A stretch of 64,000 nt of DNA, taken from Oricola indica (GTDB lineage: Bacteria > Pseudomonadota > Alphaproteobacteria > Rhizobiales > Rhizobiaceae). The position numbers were made by a program, and so were the translations under genes. Shown here one piece after another: positions 1 through 9,558 of the stretch (its first letter is position 1; each line of letters begins with the position of its first letter). Location: contig NZ_JAINFJ010000007.1 of the NCBI RefSeq assembly GCF_019966595.1, positions 124,001 to 188,000 on the forward strand, in the 5' to 3' direction. Under the pieces are notes generated by a model. It was not told the DNA's origin and searched no databases. It was given only the letters and a program-made list of their open reading frames with translations.

Positions 1-384
1 GTTGCGCCGATCATCCCGGGGCTCAACGACCATGAGATCGAGAAGATCCTCGATGCCGTCGCCGGCATGGGCGCACGCGAGGCTGGCTACGTGCTTTTGC
101 GCCTGCCGCTGGAAGTGGCGCCCGTCTTCAAGGAATGGCTTCTGCGCCATTACCCGGAACGCTACCGGCACGTCCTGTCGCTGATTCGCTCGATGCGCGG
201 CGGCAAGGATTACGACGCCGAGTGGGGAAAGCGCATGCGCGGGACCGGCCCCTATGCCTGGCAGATCGCCCGCCGCTTCGAACTGGCGAGCAAGCGTCTC
301 GGGCTGAACGCCACCCGCCTGAAATTGCGCACCGACCTGTTCGAACCACCGAAACCGGAGAGTGAGCAACTCAGTCTCCTGTAA
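1..384 (+). CDS. Radical SAM protein, PA0069/SPL-like family, C-terminal part
   Basis: The reading frame is open from base 1 and ends at a TAA at 382-384, so 127 C-terminal residues are visible. It reads VAPIIPGLNDHEIEKIL, then a stretch on lower-case-free conserved text around AREAGYVLLRLPLEV and ends in PESEQLSLL. This matches the C-terminal half of PA0069-type radical SAM proteins, which resemble spore photoproduct lyase. The iron-sulfur cysteine cluster would lie before the window, so catalysis cannot be checked. No partner gene follows directly; rnhB starts 135 bases downstream. The family call is from remembered similarity; the substrate is unknown. Confidence 0.72.
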   Translation, partial: VAPIIPGLNDHEIEKILDAVAGMGAREAGYVLLRLPLEVAPVFKEWLLRHYPERYRHVLSLIRSMRGGKDYDAEWGKRMRGTGPYAWQIARRFELASKRLGLNATRLKLRTDLFEPPKPESEQLSLL

Positions 385-518
385 TCTGTCGGTCGGGCCG
401 ACGTCCCCTCTCCATCCCCCGGCCCGCCCGACAGTGTGACCCCGAACCGATGCCTGCCTGATCCACCCCGCCCGGATCCAGTGCACAACGGGGTCAAGGC
501 AAAGGGAATCGGGAGAGC

Positions 519-1232
519 GTGACAGAGTTTCGTGGTATGTGTCGCCGCACCATGACCACCACGAACACGCCTCCCGGTTCTCTCCTGCTTCCGCTCGATG
601 GCATCGAACTGCCGCCGGTGCCGGATTTCCGAATCGAGACAGGCTACTGGAACGATGGCCACCGACATGTGGCCGGCGCGGACGAAGCCGGACGAGGCCC
701 GTTGGCGGGGCCGGTCGTCGCGGCGGCCGTCATCCTCGACCCGGAGGACGTACCGGACGGGCTGAACGACTCCAAGAAACTAACGGCACGCGACCGGGAC
801 CGCCTGCATGACGAAATCATGCAGAAGGCCCTTGCGGTCAGCGTATCTAGCCGCTGTTCAAGTTCGATCGATGCGAGCAATATCCTGCAGGCGAGCCTCG
901 CCGCGATGCACACCGCGGTCACGAGCCTGGCGCTCACGGCCGACAGCGCGCTGTTCGACGGGCGTGACATTCCACCCGGCCTGACGTTTCGCGCCCCGCC
1001 GCGCGCCGTGATCAAGGGCGACGGGCGGTCGCTGTCCATCGCCGCCGCCTCGATCATCGCCAAGGTAACGCGCGACCGCATGATGGTGCGGCTCGGCGCA
1101 TACCATCCGCAATACGGGCTGGAACGGCATATGGGCTATGCCTCGAAGGCACATCGCGACCAGATCGCCGCGCATGGCGGCGTGGCCCGTGTCCACCGCT
1201 TCACCTTCGCACCGCTCAGGCACAACGCATAA
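519..1232 (+). CDS. rnhB: Ribonuclease HII
   Basis: RNase HII cuts the RNA strand of RNA-DNA hybrids and removes single ribonucleotides from DNA. The 237-residue protein shows the family signature GADEAGRGPLAGP near residues 52-64 with the catalytic Asp and Glu. It also has DSKKL near 88 and the KGDGRSLSIAAASIIAKVTRD block near 166-186 holding a further catalytic acid. The GTG at 519 follows GGGAGAG closely; in-frame ATGs at 537 and 552 are alternatives and would trim a non-conserved leader. It is convergent with the F0 operon, and its stop codon runs into that operon's terminator. Confidence 0.93.
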   Translation: MTEFRGMCRRTMTTTNTPPGSLLLPLDGIELPPVPDFRIETGYWNDGHRHVAGADEAGRGPLAGPVVAAAVILDPEDVPDGLNDSKKLTARDRDRLHDEIMQKALAVSVSSRCSSSIDASNILQASLAAMHTAVTSLALTADSALFDGRDIPPGLTFRAPPRAVIKGDGRSLSIAAASIIAKVTRDRMMVRLGAYHPQYGLERHMGYASKAHRDQIAAHGGVARVHRFTFAPLRHNA

Positions 1233-1258
1233 AAAAGGCCGGGCTTTGCGCCCGGCCT
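1231..1258 (-). terminator. Intrinsic terminator of the F0 ATP synthase operon
   Basis: An 8-bp G+C stem, GGCCGGGC and GCCCGGCC around a 5-base loop (1237-1257), is flanked by six A residues at 1231-1236. On the minus strand these read as a T-run just after the hairpin, so it terminates transcription coming from atpF. The A-run overlaps the rnhB stop codon. Confidence 0.8.
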
Positions 1259-1287
1259 GATCGATTTGCTGGAGAAGCTCCGGCGCG

Positions 1288-1770
1288 TCAGTTCATCCGC
1301 GTCTTGACCTCGTCGAGGGACTGCTTGAACAGATCGGTCGCTGCCTTGCCGGAAACCTTCTCGCCAAGGATCTGCGTCGCGGCGGCCAGCGCCATGTCGA
1401 CAGCAGAGCCGCGGACTTCGTCCATGGCATCGGCTTCCGCCTGGGCGATCTTCTGCTCGGCCATTGCGGTACGACGGGTCACATATTCGTCCGTCTTCTG
1501 CTTCGCCTCGGCGGTGATCATCTCAGCCTCGCGCTTGGCCGCATCGACGATGTCGGAGGCTTCCTTCTCGGCTTCCTTGCGCTTCTTCTGGTATTCGGCC
1601 AGCAGGGCCTGCGCTTCTTCGCGCAGCTTGCGGGCTTCTTCCAGTTCGTTGCGGATCTTTTCCGCACGATTGTCGAGGGCAGTGGCGATCGTGCCCGGCA
1701 CCTTCATGTAGATGACGATACCGAGGAAGATGACGAGAGCGATCAGCGCCCAGAATGTTGCGTCTGCCAT
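1288..1770 (-). CDS. atpF: F0F1 ATP synthase subunit b
   Basis: Subunit b is one strand of the peripheral stalk that holds F1 against the membrane rotor. The 160-residue protein has one N-terminal membrane segment (ATFWALIALVIFLGIVIYM, residues 4-22). A long charged helix rich in Lys, Glu and Ala follows, typical of the b dimer. Length fits the family. It is the last gene of atpI-atpB-atpE-b'-b, 10 bases after b', and is followed by the terminator. Paired b and b' genes are usual in photosynthetic bacteria and alphaproteobacteria. Confidence 0.95.
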   Translation of the reverse strand: MADATFWALIALVIFLGIVIYMKVPGTIATALDNRAEKIRNELEEARKLREEAQALLAEYQKKRKEAEKEASDIVDAAKREAEMITAEAKQKTDEYVTRRTAMAEQKIAQAEADAMDEVRGSAVDMALAAATQILGEKVSGKAATDLFKQSLDEVKTRMN

Positions 1771-1780
1771 GGTGCCTTCC

Positions 1781-2350
1781 TTAGCCTTCCGACGCTTTCA
1801 GCGCCTTGTCGATCTCGGCCTTGGTCACAGAGCCGCCGATCAGCTGTGAAACGATGGCTTCCGTGGTTTCGCCGGCGATCGAGCCGACATCGGCCATGGC
1901 CTTGTCCCGGATCTGGGCGATACGTGCCTCGGCTTCGGAAAGCTGCTCGGCCAGTTTCTTTTCGACCTTCTGGCGCTCCGCTTCCGCCGCGGATTTGGCG
2001 GTGTCACGGGCCTTGTTGCCGATCTCGTTGGCCGATGCCTTGGCTTCGGCGAGCTCCTGCTCGTAGGCGGCAATTGCAGCATCGGCCTCGGCCTTGAGCT
2101 CGTGCGCCTTGTCGAGATCCTGCGCGATCCGGTCCTGGCGCATCTCGAGAATGCCGCCAATACGCGGAACGATGACCTTGGACATGAACCAGTAGAGGAA
2201 GCCGAAGGTCAGCGCGAGCCAGAAGAGCTGCGATGCGAAAGTCGACGAGTCGAAAGGCGGGAAGCCTCCACCGTGACTTTCAGCGGCGCCGTGCGCCACT
2301 TCCGCAGCCCCGTGGGCGGCTTCCTGGGCTATTGCCTGGGTTACAAACAT
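1781..2350 (-). CDS. atpF': F0F1 ATP synthase subunit b'
   Basis: The second peripheral-stalk strand, which pairs with atpF. The 189-residue protein starts with an Ala/His-rich leader (about residues 1-35). A membrane segment near [19 protein letters not shown] (38-56) comes next. A conserved [19 protein letters not shown] and a long helical coiled coil follow. It is longer than the b protein because of the leader, common in rhizobial b' proteins. It lies 94 bases after atpE with a strong hairpin in between, and 10 bases before atpF. Confidence 0.94.
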   Translation of the reverse strand: MFVTQAIAQEAAHGAAEVAHGAAESHGGGFPPFDSSTFASQLFWLALTFGFLYWFMSKVIVPRIGGILEMRQDRIAQDLDKAHELKAEADAAIAAYEQELAEAKASANEIGNKARDTAKSAAEAERQKVEKKLAEQLSEAEARIAQIRDKAMADVGSIAGETTEAIVSQLIGGSVTKAEIDKALKASEG

Positions 2351-2405
2351 GGGCGTCCCTTAACGGAGATTGGCGCGGCAGTGCCGCGCTTTATCCTGGA
2401 GCGAT

Positions 2406-2426
2406 CCGGCCGGGAGACCCGGCCGG
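2406..2426 (-). promoter_or_regulatory. Intercistronic hairpin between atpE and the b' gene
   Basis: CCGGCCGGG, AGA, CCCGGCCGG forms a perfect 9-bp stem with a 3-base loop, 18 bases after the atpE stop. No T-run follows on the minus strand, so it looks like an RNA processing or 3'-end stabilising structure rather than a full terminator. Because c subunits are needed in many copies per complex, a stabiliser behind atpE makes sense; that is inference. Confidence 0.55.
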
Positions 2427-2444
2427 TGTCATTGCGCGCTGCGA

Positions 2445-2672
2445 TCAGACTGCGAAGAGCAGCAGGAGCGCGACGAGCAGGGAGAAGATGCCCAGAGCTT
2501 CCGTCACGGCGAAGCCGAAGATCAGGCGGCCGAACTGGCCGTCGGCAGCCGACGGGTTGCGCAGAGCGCCGGAGAGGTAGTTGCCGAAGATGGTGCCGAG
2601 GCCGATACCGGCTCCGCCCATGCCGAGGCATGCAATACCTGCACCGATGAACTTTGCTGCTTCCGCTTCCAT
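2445..2672 (-). CDS. atpE: F0F1 ATP synthase subunit c
   Basis: The rotor-ring proteolipid that carries protons through F0. The 75-residue protein is a two-helix hairpin. Helix 1 has the glycine pattern [14 protein letters not shown] (17-30). The polar loop has R38NP. Helix 2 carries the essential carboxylate Glu58 in [12 protein letters not shown]. The ATG at 2672 follows AAAGGAG and matches homologues; an in-frame upstream extension is ignored as it has no family support. It sits between atpB and b', with a hairpin directly downstream. Confidence 0.96.
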   Translation of the reverse strand: MEAEAAKFIGAGIACLGMGGAGIGLGTIFGNYLSGALRNPSAADGQFGRLIFGFAVTEALGIFSLLVALLLLFAV

Positions 2673-2733
2673 GATGAACTCCTTTGGATGAGAAATTGCG
2701 GATGAACTTGGCGGCGCGCCGCCGGTTAACTGG

Positions 2734-3486
2734 TCAGTGGCTCGGGTGCAATGCGTCGTTGAGATACATGCAGGTGAGCACTGCGAAGACATAGGCCTGC
2801 AGGAATGCCACGAGGAATTCCAGGCCGGTAAGCGCGACCGTCATTGCCAGCGGCAGGATCGCCCCGCCAATGCCGAGCGCGCCCATGGCGGTCAGCGAGG
2901 TCACGAAGCCCGCGAAGACCTTCAGCGTGATGTGACCGGCAAGCATGTTGGCAAACAGACGGACCGAAAGGCTGATCGGGCGCGACAGGAAGGAGATGAT
3001 CTCGATCATCACGACCAGCGGCACGAGGAGCCCCGGAACGCCTTCCGGCACGAACAGGCCGAGAAACTTGAGGCCGTGCTTCATGAAGCCGTAGACGACG
3101 ACCGTACCGATCACGAGCATCGCCAGCGCGAAGGTCACGATGATCGAGGACGTCACGGTGAAGAAATAGGGGAACATGCCGAACAGGTTGGCGATCAGCA
3201 CGAACATGAAGAGCGAGAAAACGAGTGGGAAAAAGCGCATTCCCTGCGTGCCCGCCGCGTCTCGTAGCATCGAGGCCACGAACTCGTAGGCCATCTCGGA
3301 CATCGACTGCAGCCGGCCCGGCACGAGACCGCGATTGGCGGTGGTCAGATAGAGGAACGCCGAGGTCACGGCGACCGTGACGACCATGAACAGCGACACG
3401 TTGGTAAAGGACAGATCGAGACCGCCGACGTTTTCGATCGGAATGATCTTCGAGATCTGAAACTGGTGGATCGGATCGTTTGCCAC
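2734..3486 (-). CDS. atpB: F0F1 ATP synthase subunit a
   Basis: Subunit a forms the two proton half-channels against the c ring. The 250-residue protein is highly hydrophobic with five to six membrane helices. It has the signature [16 protein letters not shown] around 165-180, in which the Arg is the essential residue facing the c-subunit carboxylate. I chose the GTG at 3486, giving [16 protein letters not shown], because GAGGGG lies six bases upstream and this N-terminus matches homologues. A longer frame upstream is not conserved in character. It follows atpI by 32 bases. Confidence 0.95.
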   Translation of the reverse strand: MANDPIHQFQISKIIPIENVGGLDLSFTNVSLFMVVTVAVTSAFLYLTTANRGLVPGRLQSMSEMAYEFVASMLRDAAGTQGMRFFPLVFSLFMFVLIANLFGMFPYFFTVTSSIIVTFALAMLVIGTVVVYGFMKHGLKFLGLFVPEGVPGLLVPLVVMIEIISFLSRPISLSVRLFANMLAGHITLKVFAGFVTSLTAMGALGIGGAILPLAMTVALTGLEFLVAFLQAYVFAVLTCMYLNDALHPSH

Positions 3487-3518
3487 CGAATACCCCTCGG
3501 TTGTCGCGCGTCGCGCGG

Positions 3519-3929
3519 CTATTCCTGATTCGAGCCCGGTTTGTCGCCGGACCGTGTGCTTTGCTCTGGATCTGCCACAAGACCGGCAGACCTCAGTACG
3601 TTCAATACGCCGGCGACGAAACCGAGGAGCAGAAACACGATCATGCCCCATGGCGCCGTTCCGGCCAGACGATCGATCAGGTATCCGATGCCCGCTCCGA
3701 CCAGAATGCCGGCGATGAACTCGCTCGACAACCTGAGAGCGTTGGCGTAACCGGATCCGCCGCTCGTCCTGCTATCCCTTCTACCCTTGGCATCGGCTGC
3801 TGTCCTGGAGGCCAGTGCCGTATCCAACGCCTTTCGGCGGGTTTCGAGATCGCCAACCTCGCCGGCTTCGCGGTCCTCGTTATCCTGTGCGTTTCCGCCC
3901 GGCAGGTCTGGCGACTTATCGTGTGCCAT
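3519..3929 (-). CDS. atpI: ATP synthase protein I (AtpI/AtpZ-type assembly factor)
   Basis: AtpI helps assemble the c ring and may carry magnesium. The 136-residue protein has a charged soluble N-terminus (about 1-65). Two membrane helices follow: [20 protein letters not shown] (67-86) and [19 protein letters not shown] (93-111). A polar tail closes it. It is first in the F0 operon, the standard position. A good promoter (TTGACT, 17 bases, TATGTT) lies about 50 bases upstream of its ATG. Confidence 0.88.
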   Translation of the reverse strand: MAHDKSPDLPGGNAQDNEDREAGEVGDLETRRKALDTALASRTAADAKGRRDSRTSGGSGYANALRLSSEFIAGILVGAGIGYLIDRLAGTAPWGMIVFLLLGFVAGVLNVLRSAGLVADPEQSTRSGDKPGSNQE

Positions 3930-3984
3930 CGGCCTTGTCGGGTTTGAACATCAGAATTACGGAGACCCCGGTGAAGTCGGGCGC

Positions 3985-4013
3985 AACATAGTTTCGCCAC
4001 CTTGGCTAGTCAA
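3985..4013 (-). promoter_or_regulatory. Probable housekeeping promoter of the F0 operon
   Basis: On the minus strand TTGACT (4013-4008), a 17-base spacer and TATGTT (3990-3985) form a near-consensus sigma-70-type promoter. The predicted start is near 3978, giving a leader of about 49 bases before atpI. The rest of the 220-base gap to the next gene holds A/T tracts but no gene I can support. Confidence 0.6.
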
Positions 4014-4149
4014 GGCGCGTTTGCACATGCGAAAACAGTGTTTTTATGGTGTTTTTTCAGAGACTTACGACCATCATAGCAAATGGTCGCAGTCTCTTTT
4101 GCGGGCCATGGACGCCATATGACGCCGACTCCCGCGGCGCGAAGCGGTT

Positions 4150-5328
4150 TTAGCTCCAGCCGCCGCCATAGGTGCGGTAGAAGATATGCAGGCCGATACG
4201 TGTCTTTCGCTGCATCGAACGCGCCCAGCGCGGACGCACGTAAACCGCGTGATAATGAGTCGAAGATCCGACGTCCTCGAGCCAGATCTTGCCCGCGGAC
4301 ACGGCCATAGCGATGTCCTTCGCCGTTCTCCAGTGGCTCGGCGAGTTGATGCGTTCCTTCTTGCCGTCGCAGGCAAACGAGAACTGGCAACGATTGCGCC
4401 AGGTCACATTCTGGTAGACGACGCCGCACACGGTGTTGGGAAAAGTGGGGTTGCGCACGCGGTTGAGGATTACCTGCGCCACCGCGGCCTGCCCTTCCAG
4501 CTTCTCGCCGCGCGCCTCGAAGTAGATGCCCTCGGCGAGGCATTTCTGTTCCTTCGCGGTAAACACGACGGCGGGCAGCGGCGTACGCGCCCAGGGATGG
4601 TCGCTGCGCGGCACCGGCGGAATAAAGCGTCCGAGCTTGTCCGACTCAGGCTCTTTCAGCAGGCTTTGAAACGGCGACTGACGCGCGAAATCCGGCTTGG
4701 CCGGCGCATAGGCGGTCGCGAGCGAATCGGCTTGGTCGTTGGTAATCAGACTGGCGAGCATCACCGGCACTTGCGAATCGCGCGCCGGATCGGCGCGCTT
4801 GTGGAATGCTGTCGCTATCTGGATTTCCTTGCCGCCGATCTTCGGCTTGGCGAAGGCCATCAGGTTACTCCCGTCCGTGGGAGGACCGAACAGTCGGCTG
4901 TGGCGTTCCAGGACGGAACCCGCCGAGAAATCCCTGGGCGGTGCGCTCGGTGCGACGGTAACGATGCGTCCCGTCTTTTCGGCGCGGTTGATCCGCTCTT
5001 CGTCGGGGGTGGCGGCTTTCTCCGGCTTGAGCGGCGTCATGACAACGCGGCCGATGCCGGGCATGTCGATGCCGGATGACGCGATGGAACCCGTGACCGT
5101 CGGATCGACATCGAACATGGCTTCAGCCTGCTGAATGGACCCTGCCGCCGATTTGACCAGGAATGTACGCCAGCGCTCGCCGTTTCCGTCGCTACCCGCC
5201 AACAGGCCAGAAATATCCTGATAGGCGATCGTGGTCGGATTGGAGACAAAGAATGCGGTCGCCAGAACCACCGGCACCGAGAACCGGGCCATGAGGCGGC
5301 GGAGGCCGAAAGACGTCGATCTACCCAC
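4150..5328 (-). CDS. Cell wall hydrolase, SleB family
   Basis: Probable peptidoglycan hydrolase exported to the periplasm. The C-terminal part (about residues 270-392) has the SleB/Hydrolase_2 pattern: EGIYFEARGEKLEGQAAVAQ, then ILNRVRNPTFPNTVCGVVYQN and a late HYHAVYVRPRW. The conserved Glu in EARGE is the likely catalytic acid. An N-terminal hydrophobic segment (MARFSVPVVLATAFFVSN) acts as signal or anchor, and a Pro/Ala-rich linker fills the middle. I prefer the GTG at 5328 because GGAG lies seven bases upstream; a frame open to 5442 has no such signal. It stands alone between atpI and der. Confidence 0.85.
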   Translation of the reverse strand: MGRSTSFGLRRLMARFSVPVVLATAFFVSNPTTIAYQDISGLLAGSDGNGERWRTFLVKSAAGSIQQAEAMFDVDPTVTGSIASSGIDMPGIGRVVMTPLKPEKAATPDEERINRAEKTGRIVTVAPSAPPRDFSAGSVLERHSRLFGPPTDGSNLMAFAKPKIGGKEIQIATAFHKRADPARDSQVPVMLASLITNDQADSLATAYAPAKPDFARQSPFQSLLKEPESDKLGRFIPPVPRSDHPWARTPLPAVVFTAKEQKCLAEGIYFEARGEKLEGQAAVAQVILNRVRNPTFPNTVCGVVYQNVTWRNRCQFSFACDGKKERINSPSHWRTAKDIAMAVSAGKIWLEDVGSSTHYHAVYVRPRWARSMQRKTRIGLHIFYRTYGGGWS

Positions 5329-5454
5329 TGACAAACTCCGTGACTGACGCAACCCTACGTGAGGTTGGTCATCACAATGATGGATTAACCTTGATAGCGG
5401 GTTAATGGGCAGAACAAGGCGTCCGGATTCGGAACAGATCACCCGTGTTCGGGG

Positions 5455-6885
5455 TCAGCGCTTCTTCTTAGCGCGTCCCGCGAACGGGTTGTCGCTGGTG
5501 CGCGTCATCATGCGGATCGGCACGCCCGGCAGCTCGAAATCCTGCCGCAGCGTGTTGGTCAGATAGCGCAGATAAGAGGCGGGCATGGCGTCCGGCCTCG
5601 AGCAGGACAGGACGAATGCCGGTGGGCGCATCTTGACCTGCGTGATGTAACGAAGCTTGAGCCGGCGTCCCGCCACGGCGGGCGGCGGGTGGTGCGCGAC
5701 CACGCCCTCGAGCCACCGGTTGAGACGGCCCGTGGAGATGCGTCGGTTCCAGACCTCGTGGGTGCTTGCGATCTCGGCCATCAGCTTGTCGAGACCGGCG
5801 CCCGTCTGACCGGAGATCGGGACCGCACGGATGCCGCGCACCTGCGGCAGCAGCCGATCGGTCTTCTCACGGAGATCGGCAAGCGCTTCCTGGCGGTTTT
5901 CGATCATGTCCCACTTGTTGAAGGCGATGACCGGCGCCCTGCCCTCGCGGATGATCAGATCGGCGATCTGGAGATCCTGTTTTTCGAAGGGGATCTGCGA
6001 ATCCAGCACGACGACGACCACTTCGGCGAAGCGGATCGCACGCAGCGCATCGCCGACCGACAGCTTTTCCAGTTTTTCCTGAACGCGGGCCTTGCGGCGC
6101 AGGCCGGCCGTGTCGAAGAGCTTGATCTTGCGGCCCTTCCATTCCCAGTCGACGGAAATGGAGTCCCGGGTGATCCCGGCCTCCGGGCCGGTCAGCAGCC
6201 GGTCCTGGCCGATCAGCTTGTTGATCAGCGTCGACTTGCCCGCATTCGGCCGCCCGACGATGGCGATCCTGAGTGGCTTGGTGGCGTCGTAGGACGGGAT
6301 TTCCTCATCGGTCTCGTCGGACACGTCCTCGCCGACAAGACCGCCTTCGGGGATATCTTCCTCGTCATCGTCGTCGGCCAGCGCGCGTTCTTCGCCGACA
6401 GCGGAAACAACGGCGTCACGCAAATCGGCGAGGCCAAGGCCGTGCTCGGCGGAAATGCCGACCGGTTCCCCAAGTCCGAGTTCGAACGCGTCGTAAAGGC
6501 CCGCCTCGGCTCCGCGCGCTTCCGCCTTGTTGGCGACCAGCACGACGGGTTTCCCCGACTTGCGCAGGATTTCGGCGAATGTCCGGTCGTCCGGGGTCAA
6601 GCCGGATTTCGCGTCGATGATGAAGAGCGCCACGTCCGCGTCATCGATGGCGTGCAACGTCTGCGAGCGCATGCGCCCCTGAAGCGTATCGGCATGCCCG
6701 ACCTCGAGCCCCGCCGTGTCGATCACGTCGAAGACGAGATCATACAGCTTGGCGGAATGGAGGCGGCGGTCGCGCGTAACGCCAGGCGTGTCATCGACGA
6801 TCGCGAGCTTTCGCCCGACGAGCCGGTTGAACAGCGTCGATTTGCCGACATTCGGCCGCCCCACGATGGCGACGGTAAAGCTCAC
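5455..6885 (-). CDS. der: Ribosome biogenesis GTPase Der (EngA)
   Basis: Der is an essential double-GTPase acting in 50S subunit maturation. The 476-residue protein has two G domains. The first starts [16 protein letters not shown] (8-23) with DTAGLE and NKAE; the second starts [16 protein letters not shown] near 211 with [16 protein letters not shown] and FNKWD. A KH-like C-terminus ends in Lys/Arg. An acidic linker ([12 protein letters not shown]) joins the G domains, longer than in E. coli as usual in alphaproteobacteria. Its ATG overlaps the stop of the TPR gene by 4 bases, so the two are translationally coupled. Confidence 0.96.
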   Translation of the reverse strand: MSFTVAIVGRPNVGKSTLFNRLVGRKLAIVDDTPGVTRDRRLHSAKLYDLVFDVIDTAGLEVGHADTLQGRMRSQTLHAIDDADVALFIIDAKSGLTPDDRTFAEILRKSGKPVVLVANKAEARGAEAGLYDAFELGLGEPVGISAEHGLGLADLRDAVVSAVGEERALADDDDEEDIPEGGLVGEDVSDETDEEIPSYDATKPLRIAIVGRPNAGKSTLINKLIGQDRLLTGPEAGITRDSISVDWEWKGRKIKLFDTAGLRRKARVQEKLEKLSVGDALRAIRFAEVVVVVLDSQIPFEKQDLQIADLIIREGRAPVIAFNKWDMIENRQEALADLREKTDRLLPQVRGIRAVPISGQTGAGLDKLMAEIASTHEVWNRRISTGRLNRWLEGVVAHHPPPAVAGRRLKLRYITQVKMRPPAFVLSCSRPDAMPASYLRYLTNTLRQDFELPGVPIRMMTRTSDNPFAGRAKKKR

Positions 6886-7553
6886 CCTTCGGAGACCTCG
6901 CCAGAGGCAGTGATCAGGTCGAGCATGATGGCCGCGCGCTGCTGCGCATTGCGCGGCGCTGCCGGATCATCCGCGATCTGCTGGAACAGCACCTTGGCAT
7001 CGGCGAGACGTCCTTCCTTCCAGGCTGCCAGACCAAGCGCCTCGCGGGCCGCGTGGCGCAATGGATTGTCATCGGAGGACAGGGCTTCGGCCCGTTGGGC
7101 CACGTCTGAAGCCGTGCCACTGTCGACGAGAATGAACGCGGCGCGAATATTCGCGATGTCGCGTACGGCAACAGGCGCAGAGCTATCCGCGGCAACGGCG
7201 TCGAACGCGGCGACGGCACCGGCTGAATCGCCCTTTTCCTGCAAGACCGTCGCTGCGCGCATGCGCGCAAGGACCGGATAGGCGCCGAACCCGTCGCCTT
7301 CCAACGCTTCGAGAGCGGCGAGCGCCTCGTCGGATTTGCCGTCATTTGCGAGATTGAGCGCTGCAAGGAACCGGTCGCCCGAGGCCGAGGCCTGGGTGTC
7401 GACATAATACTCATAGCCGCGCCATCCCGCCGTCGCGACCACGACCAGGATCGCTGCGCCAATGAGGATCGGGCCGAAGCGGTCCCAGAAACCCTTCAGG
7501 CGATCGGAGCGGAGTTCTTCCTCCACCTCGCGGATAAAACTGTCGTCGGACAT
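6882..7553 (-). CDS. Tetratricopeptide-repeat membrane protein (YfgM-like)
   Basis: A 223-residue protein with one membrane helix ([19 protein letters not shown], about 26-44) and a periplasmic helical-repeat domain rich in Ala. It fits the YfgM/TPR_21 family, which in enterobacteria attaches to the Sec translocon and assists periplasmic chaperones. The residues [13 protein letters not shown] before the helix match this family. YfgM-type genes commonly precede der, and here the stop overlaps the der start by 4 bases. Function in this organism is inferred from family and order. Confidence 0.8.
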   Translation of the reverse strand: MSDDSFIREVEEELRSDRLKGFWDRFGPILIGAAILVVVATAGWRGYEYYVDTQASASGDRFLAALNLANDGKSDEALAALEALEGDGFGAYPVLARMRAATVLQEKGDSAGAVAAFDAVAADSSAPVAVRDIANIRAAFILVDSGTASDVAQRAEALSSDDNPLRHAAREALGLAAWKEGRLADAKVLFQQIADDPAAPRNAQQRAAIMLDLITASGEVSEG

Positions 7554-7642
7554 GAATGCTGCCGTTTCTGTCTCTTGTCGTGCTGTGCGCTTTTATAAGT
7601 TTTGGCGGTAAAAGAAAGGGGTCGGAACGGACCGTGACGACC

Positions 7643-8209
7643 TCAAAGCGGAGAAACGCCGAACAGGTAGGCGTGAAGCTGCATGATGAACCAGACCGTG
7701 AGCACCGTGCCCACCGCGACCGCGATGATGTCATAGCGTGCCGATACTGTCCCGAAGACCGGATCGCCACGCCGCTTGACCGCGATCCGGTTCCACACCG
7801 CCCACGCCAGGAAGGACAGGAACAGGATCAGCGAAGCCGCGTCGCCATTGGCAAGCAGATGGGCGAAAGCCCAGACCTTCACGGCCGTTATCATCGGATG
7901 CTTGACCCGCTTCTTGATGTGTCCGGTCGGCAGATAGGCCGCGACGAGCAGGATCATGGCCACAAGCATGAACAGCATCACGATGTGCCGTATCCAGACG
8001 GGCGGCTCGTATAGAAACGCCGCATCGGGCCGTGCCTGGGCATATCCCCAGACGAGCAGGACGAAGCCCGCCAGGGAGACAAGCGAGTAGATGCCCTTCC
8101 AGGCATTTTCGCCGTATCGCGCGATCATCCGGTCGCGATATCCGGGGGCGACCATTCGCACGCTGTGAATGCCGAGAAACACGACAATGCCTGCAATCAA
8201 CCAGATCAC
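7643..8209 (-). CDS. NnrU family integral membrane protein
   Basis: NnrU proteins were named in denitrification clusters of rhizobia and resemble isoprenoid methyltransferase-like membrane proteins; their reaction is not known. The 188-residue protein starts VIWLIAGIVVFLGIHSVRM, has GYRDRMIARYGENAWKG, and about five to six membrane helices. HPMITAVKVWAFAHLLANGD is the family hallmark. I chose the GTG at 8209 because AGGGAGAG lies about nine bases upstream; a GTG at 8236 would add nine residues. It is divergent from the DksA-like gene across a very short gap. No nitric-oxide genes are next to it. Confidence 0.82.
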   Translation of the reverse strand: MIWLIAGIVVFLGIHSVRMVAPGYRDRMIARYGENAWKGIYSLVSLAGFVLLVWGYAQARPDAAFLYEPPVWIRHIVMLFMLVAMILLVAAYLPTGHIKKRVKHPMITAVKVWAFAHLLANGDAASLILFLSFLAWAVWNRIAVKRRGDPVFGTVSARYDIIAVAVGTVLTVWFIMQLHAYLFGVSPL

Positions 8210-8258
8210 GAATTTGCTCTCCCTTGTTCCATGCACTTGATTTGCATAGCCTGTGCAT

Positions 8259-8591
8259 ATGGCAGTCGATCTGGCAAAGGCAAAGACACGACTGGCGGAA
8301 AAACAAGCCGAAATCGAGGCTTATTCCGCCCTGAGCGCCGACTCGCGCCAACCCGTGGAACTTGATCAGGTGGCCGTCGGCCGTCTTTCACGCATGGATG
8401 CGATGCAACAGCAGGCCATGGCCGAAGCGGCGGAGCGCGCCCGCAAGCGCGACATGATCCGTATCGAGATGGCGGAACGACGCATTGCTTCCGGCGACTA
8501 CGGCTATTGCGAGGAATGCGGCAACGAAATCCCCGACGGCCGGCTCGCCATCGACCCGATGGCAACGCATTGCGTGAAGTGCGCGACATAG
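8259..8591 (+). CDS. DksA/TraR-type zinc-finger protein
   Basis: A 110-residue protein whose C-terminus holds a C4 zinc finger: CEEC near residue 83 and CVKC near 105, about 17 residues between the pairs. The N-terminus is a charged helix. It resembles short DksA/YbiI-type proteins. DksA binds the RNA polymerase secondary channel, but this protein is shorter and I see no clear DxxDxA coiled-coil tip, so a polymerase role is unproven. The ATG at 8259 has no visible ribosome binding site; a GTG at 8253 is in frame. The gap to the divergent NnrU gene is 49 bases at most. Confidence 0.83.
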   Translation: MAVDLAKAKTRLAEKQAEIEAYSALSADSRQPVELDQVAVGRLSRMDAMQQQAMAEAAERARKRDMIRIEMAERRIASGDYGYCEECGNEIPDGRLAIDPMATHCVKCAT

Positions 8592-8630
8592 AAAGAGGGA
8601 ACCGAACGCGCGCGCGCGAATTCTCCTCTC

Positions 8631-9554
8631 ATGCATGGACGCGGTCATGGCGCCAATTCGCCTCTCGAAATCCCCCCACGCGGCTGGTTCGATATAGGAA
8701 CCAGCGTGTTCCAGAAGGTCGGAGAAGACAATATCAGCCTGATAGCGGCCGGCATCGCTTTTTACGGCTTGCTTGCGGTTTTTCCCGGCATCACCGCCTG
8801 TATGGCGATCGCCGGGCTGGTGGCCGAGCCATCGACGATCGTTCACCAACTCGAGAGCTTCGGGCAGTTGCTGCCCCAGCAGGCGGCCGCAATCATCGTC
8901 GGACAGGCGACTGAGGTCGCCGGATCGCGCGAAGGCGGTCTGGGACTTGCCGCGCTGGCTGGTGTGCTGATCGCGATCTACTCGTCGTCCAAGGGCATTC
9001 GCAGCATTATCGCGGGGCTGAACGTCGCTTTCGACGTGAAGGAGCGCCGCAACATCATCAGCCAGTATTGGCTGACATTTGTCATGACGCTTTTCCTGAT
9101 CGTCGGCTTTCTCGTCGCCATTGCAGCCACGATTGTCCTGCCGGCGATCTTCGCGGTGCTTCCGCTGGCGCGCGGGACCGAGACATTCGTCTCGTTCCTT
9201 CCCTGGCCGATCCTGCTGGCATTCGCGGTCCTTGGACTGTCGCTGATCTATCGCTTCGGGCCGAACCGTCCGAAGACGCGCTGGCGCTGGATCACGCCCG
9301 GCGCCGCCATCGCCTGTCTTCTGTGGCTCGGCGCGTCGGTGATGTTTTCCGTCTATGTGCGCAATTTCGCCAGCTACAACGAAACCTTCGGGTCTCTGGG
9401 CGGGGTGGTGATCCTGCTGATGTGGCTCTGGCTTTCGGCTTTCGTCATTCTGCTCGGCGCGGAGATCGACTCGGAAATGGAATCCCATGCCAAGACCGAC
9501 CCCGTTGAGGGATCGGCCCCGTCGACCGGAAAGAGCGTGGGATCAGACGCCTGA
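8631..9554 (+). CDS. YihY/BrkB family inner-membrane protein
   Basis: A 307-residue membrane protein with about six helices and the family blocks [21 protein letters not shown] (near 35-55), [35 protein letters not shown] and [22 protein letters not shown]. It was once called ribonuclease BN in error; the family is better described as putative transporters or envelope factors. It starts 39 bases after the DksA-like gene, so they may share a transcript. Its last 12 bases overlap the end of the convergent bacA gene, inside a terminator hairpin. Confidence 0.9.
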   Translation: MHGRGHGANSPLEIPPRGWFDIGTSVFQKVGEDNISLIAAGIAFYGLLAVFPGITACMAIAGLVAEPSTIVHQLESFGQLLPQQAAAIIVGQATEVAGSREGGLGLAALAGVLIAIYSSSKGIRSIIAGLNVAFDVKERRNIISQYWLTFVMTLFLIVGFLVAIAATIVLPAIFAVLPLARGTETFVSFLPWPILLAFAVLGLSLIYRFGPNRPKTRWRWITPGAAIACLLWLGASVMFSVYVRNFASYNETFGSLGGVVILLMWLWLSAFVILLGAEIDSEMESHAKTDPVEGSAPSTGKSVGSDA

Positions 9555-9558
9555 TCCC
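9539..9558. terminator. Hairpin shared by two convergent gene ends
   Basis: GGGATCAG, four bases, CTGATCCC forms a perfect 8-bp stem exactly where the brkB-like and bacA reading frames overlap. Being symmetric it can act on transcripts from both sides. No long T-run follows, so efficiency is uncertain. Confidence 0.5.

Noticed and set aside
5689-7281. Long open frame (530 codons) on the plus strand opposite der and the TPR gene
   Set aside because: It is antisense to two firm genes; G+C-rich codon bias leaves the opposite frame open. It has no ribosome site or protein-like motifs.
8253-8258. GTG at 8253 as start of the DksA-like gene
   Set aside because: ATG at 8259 gives the usual MAVDLAKAK-like beginning; the extra two residues have no support.
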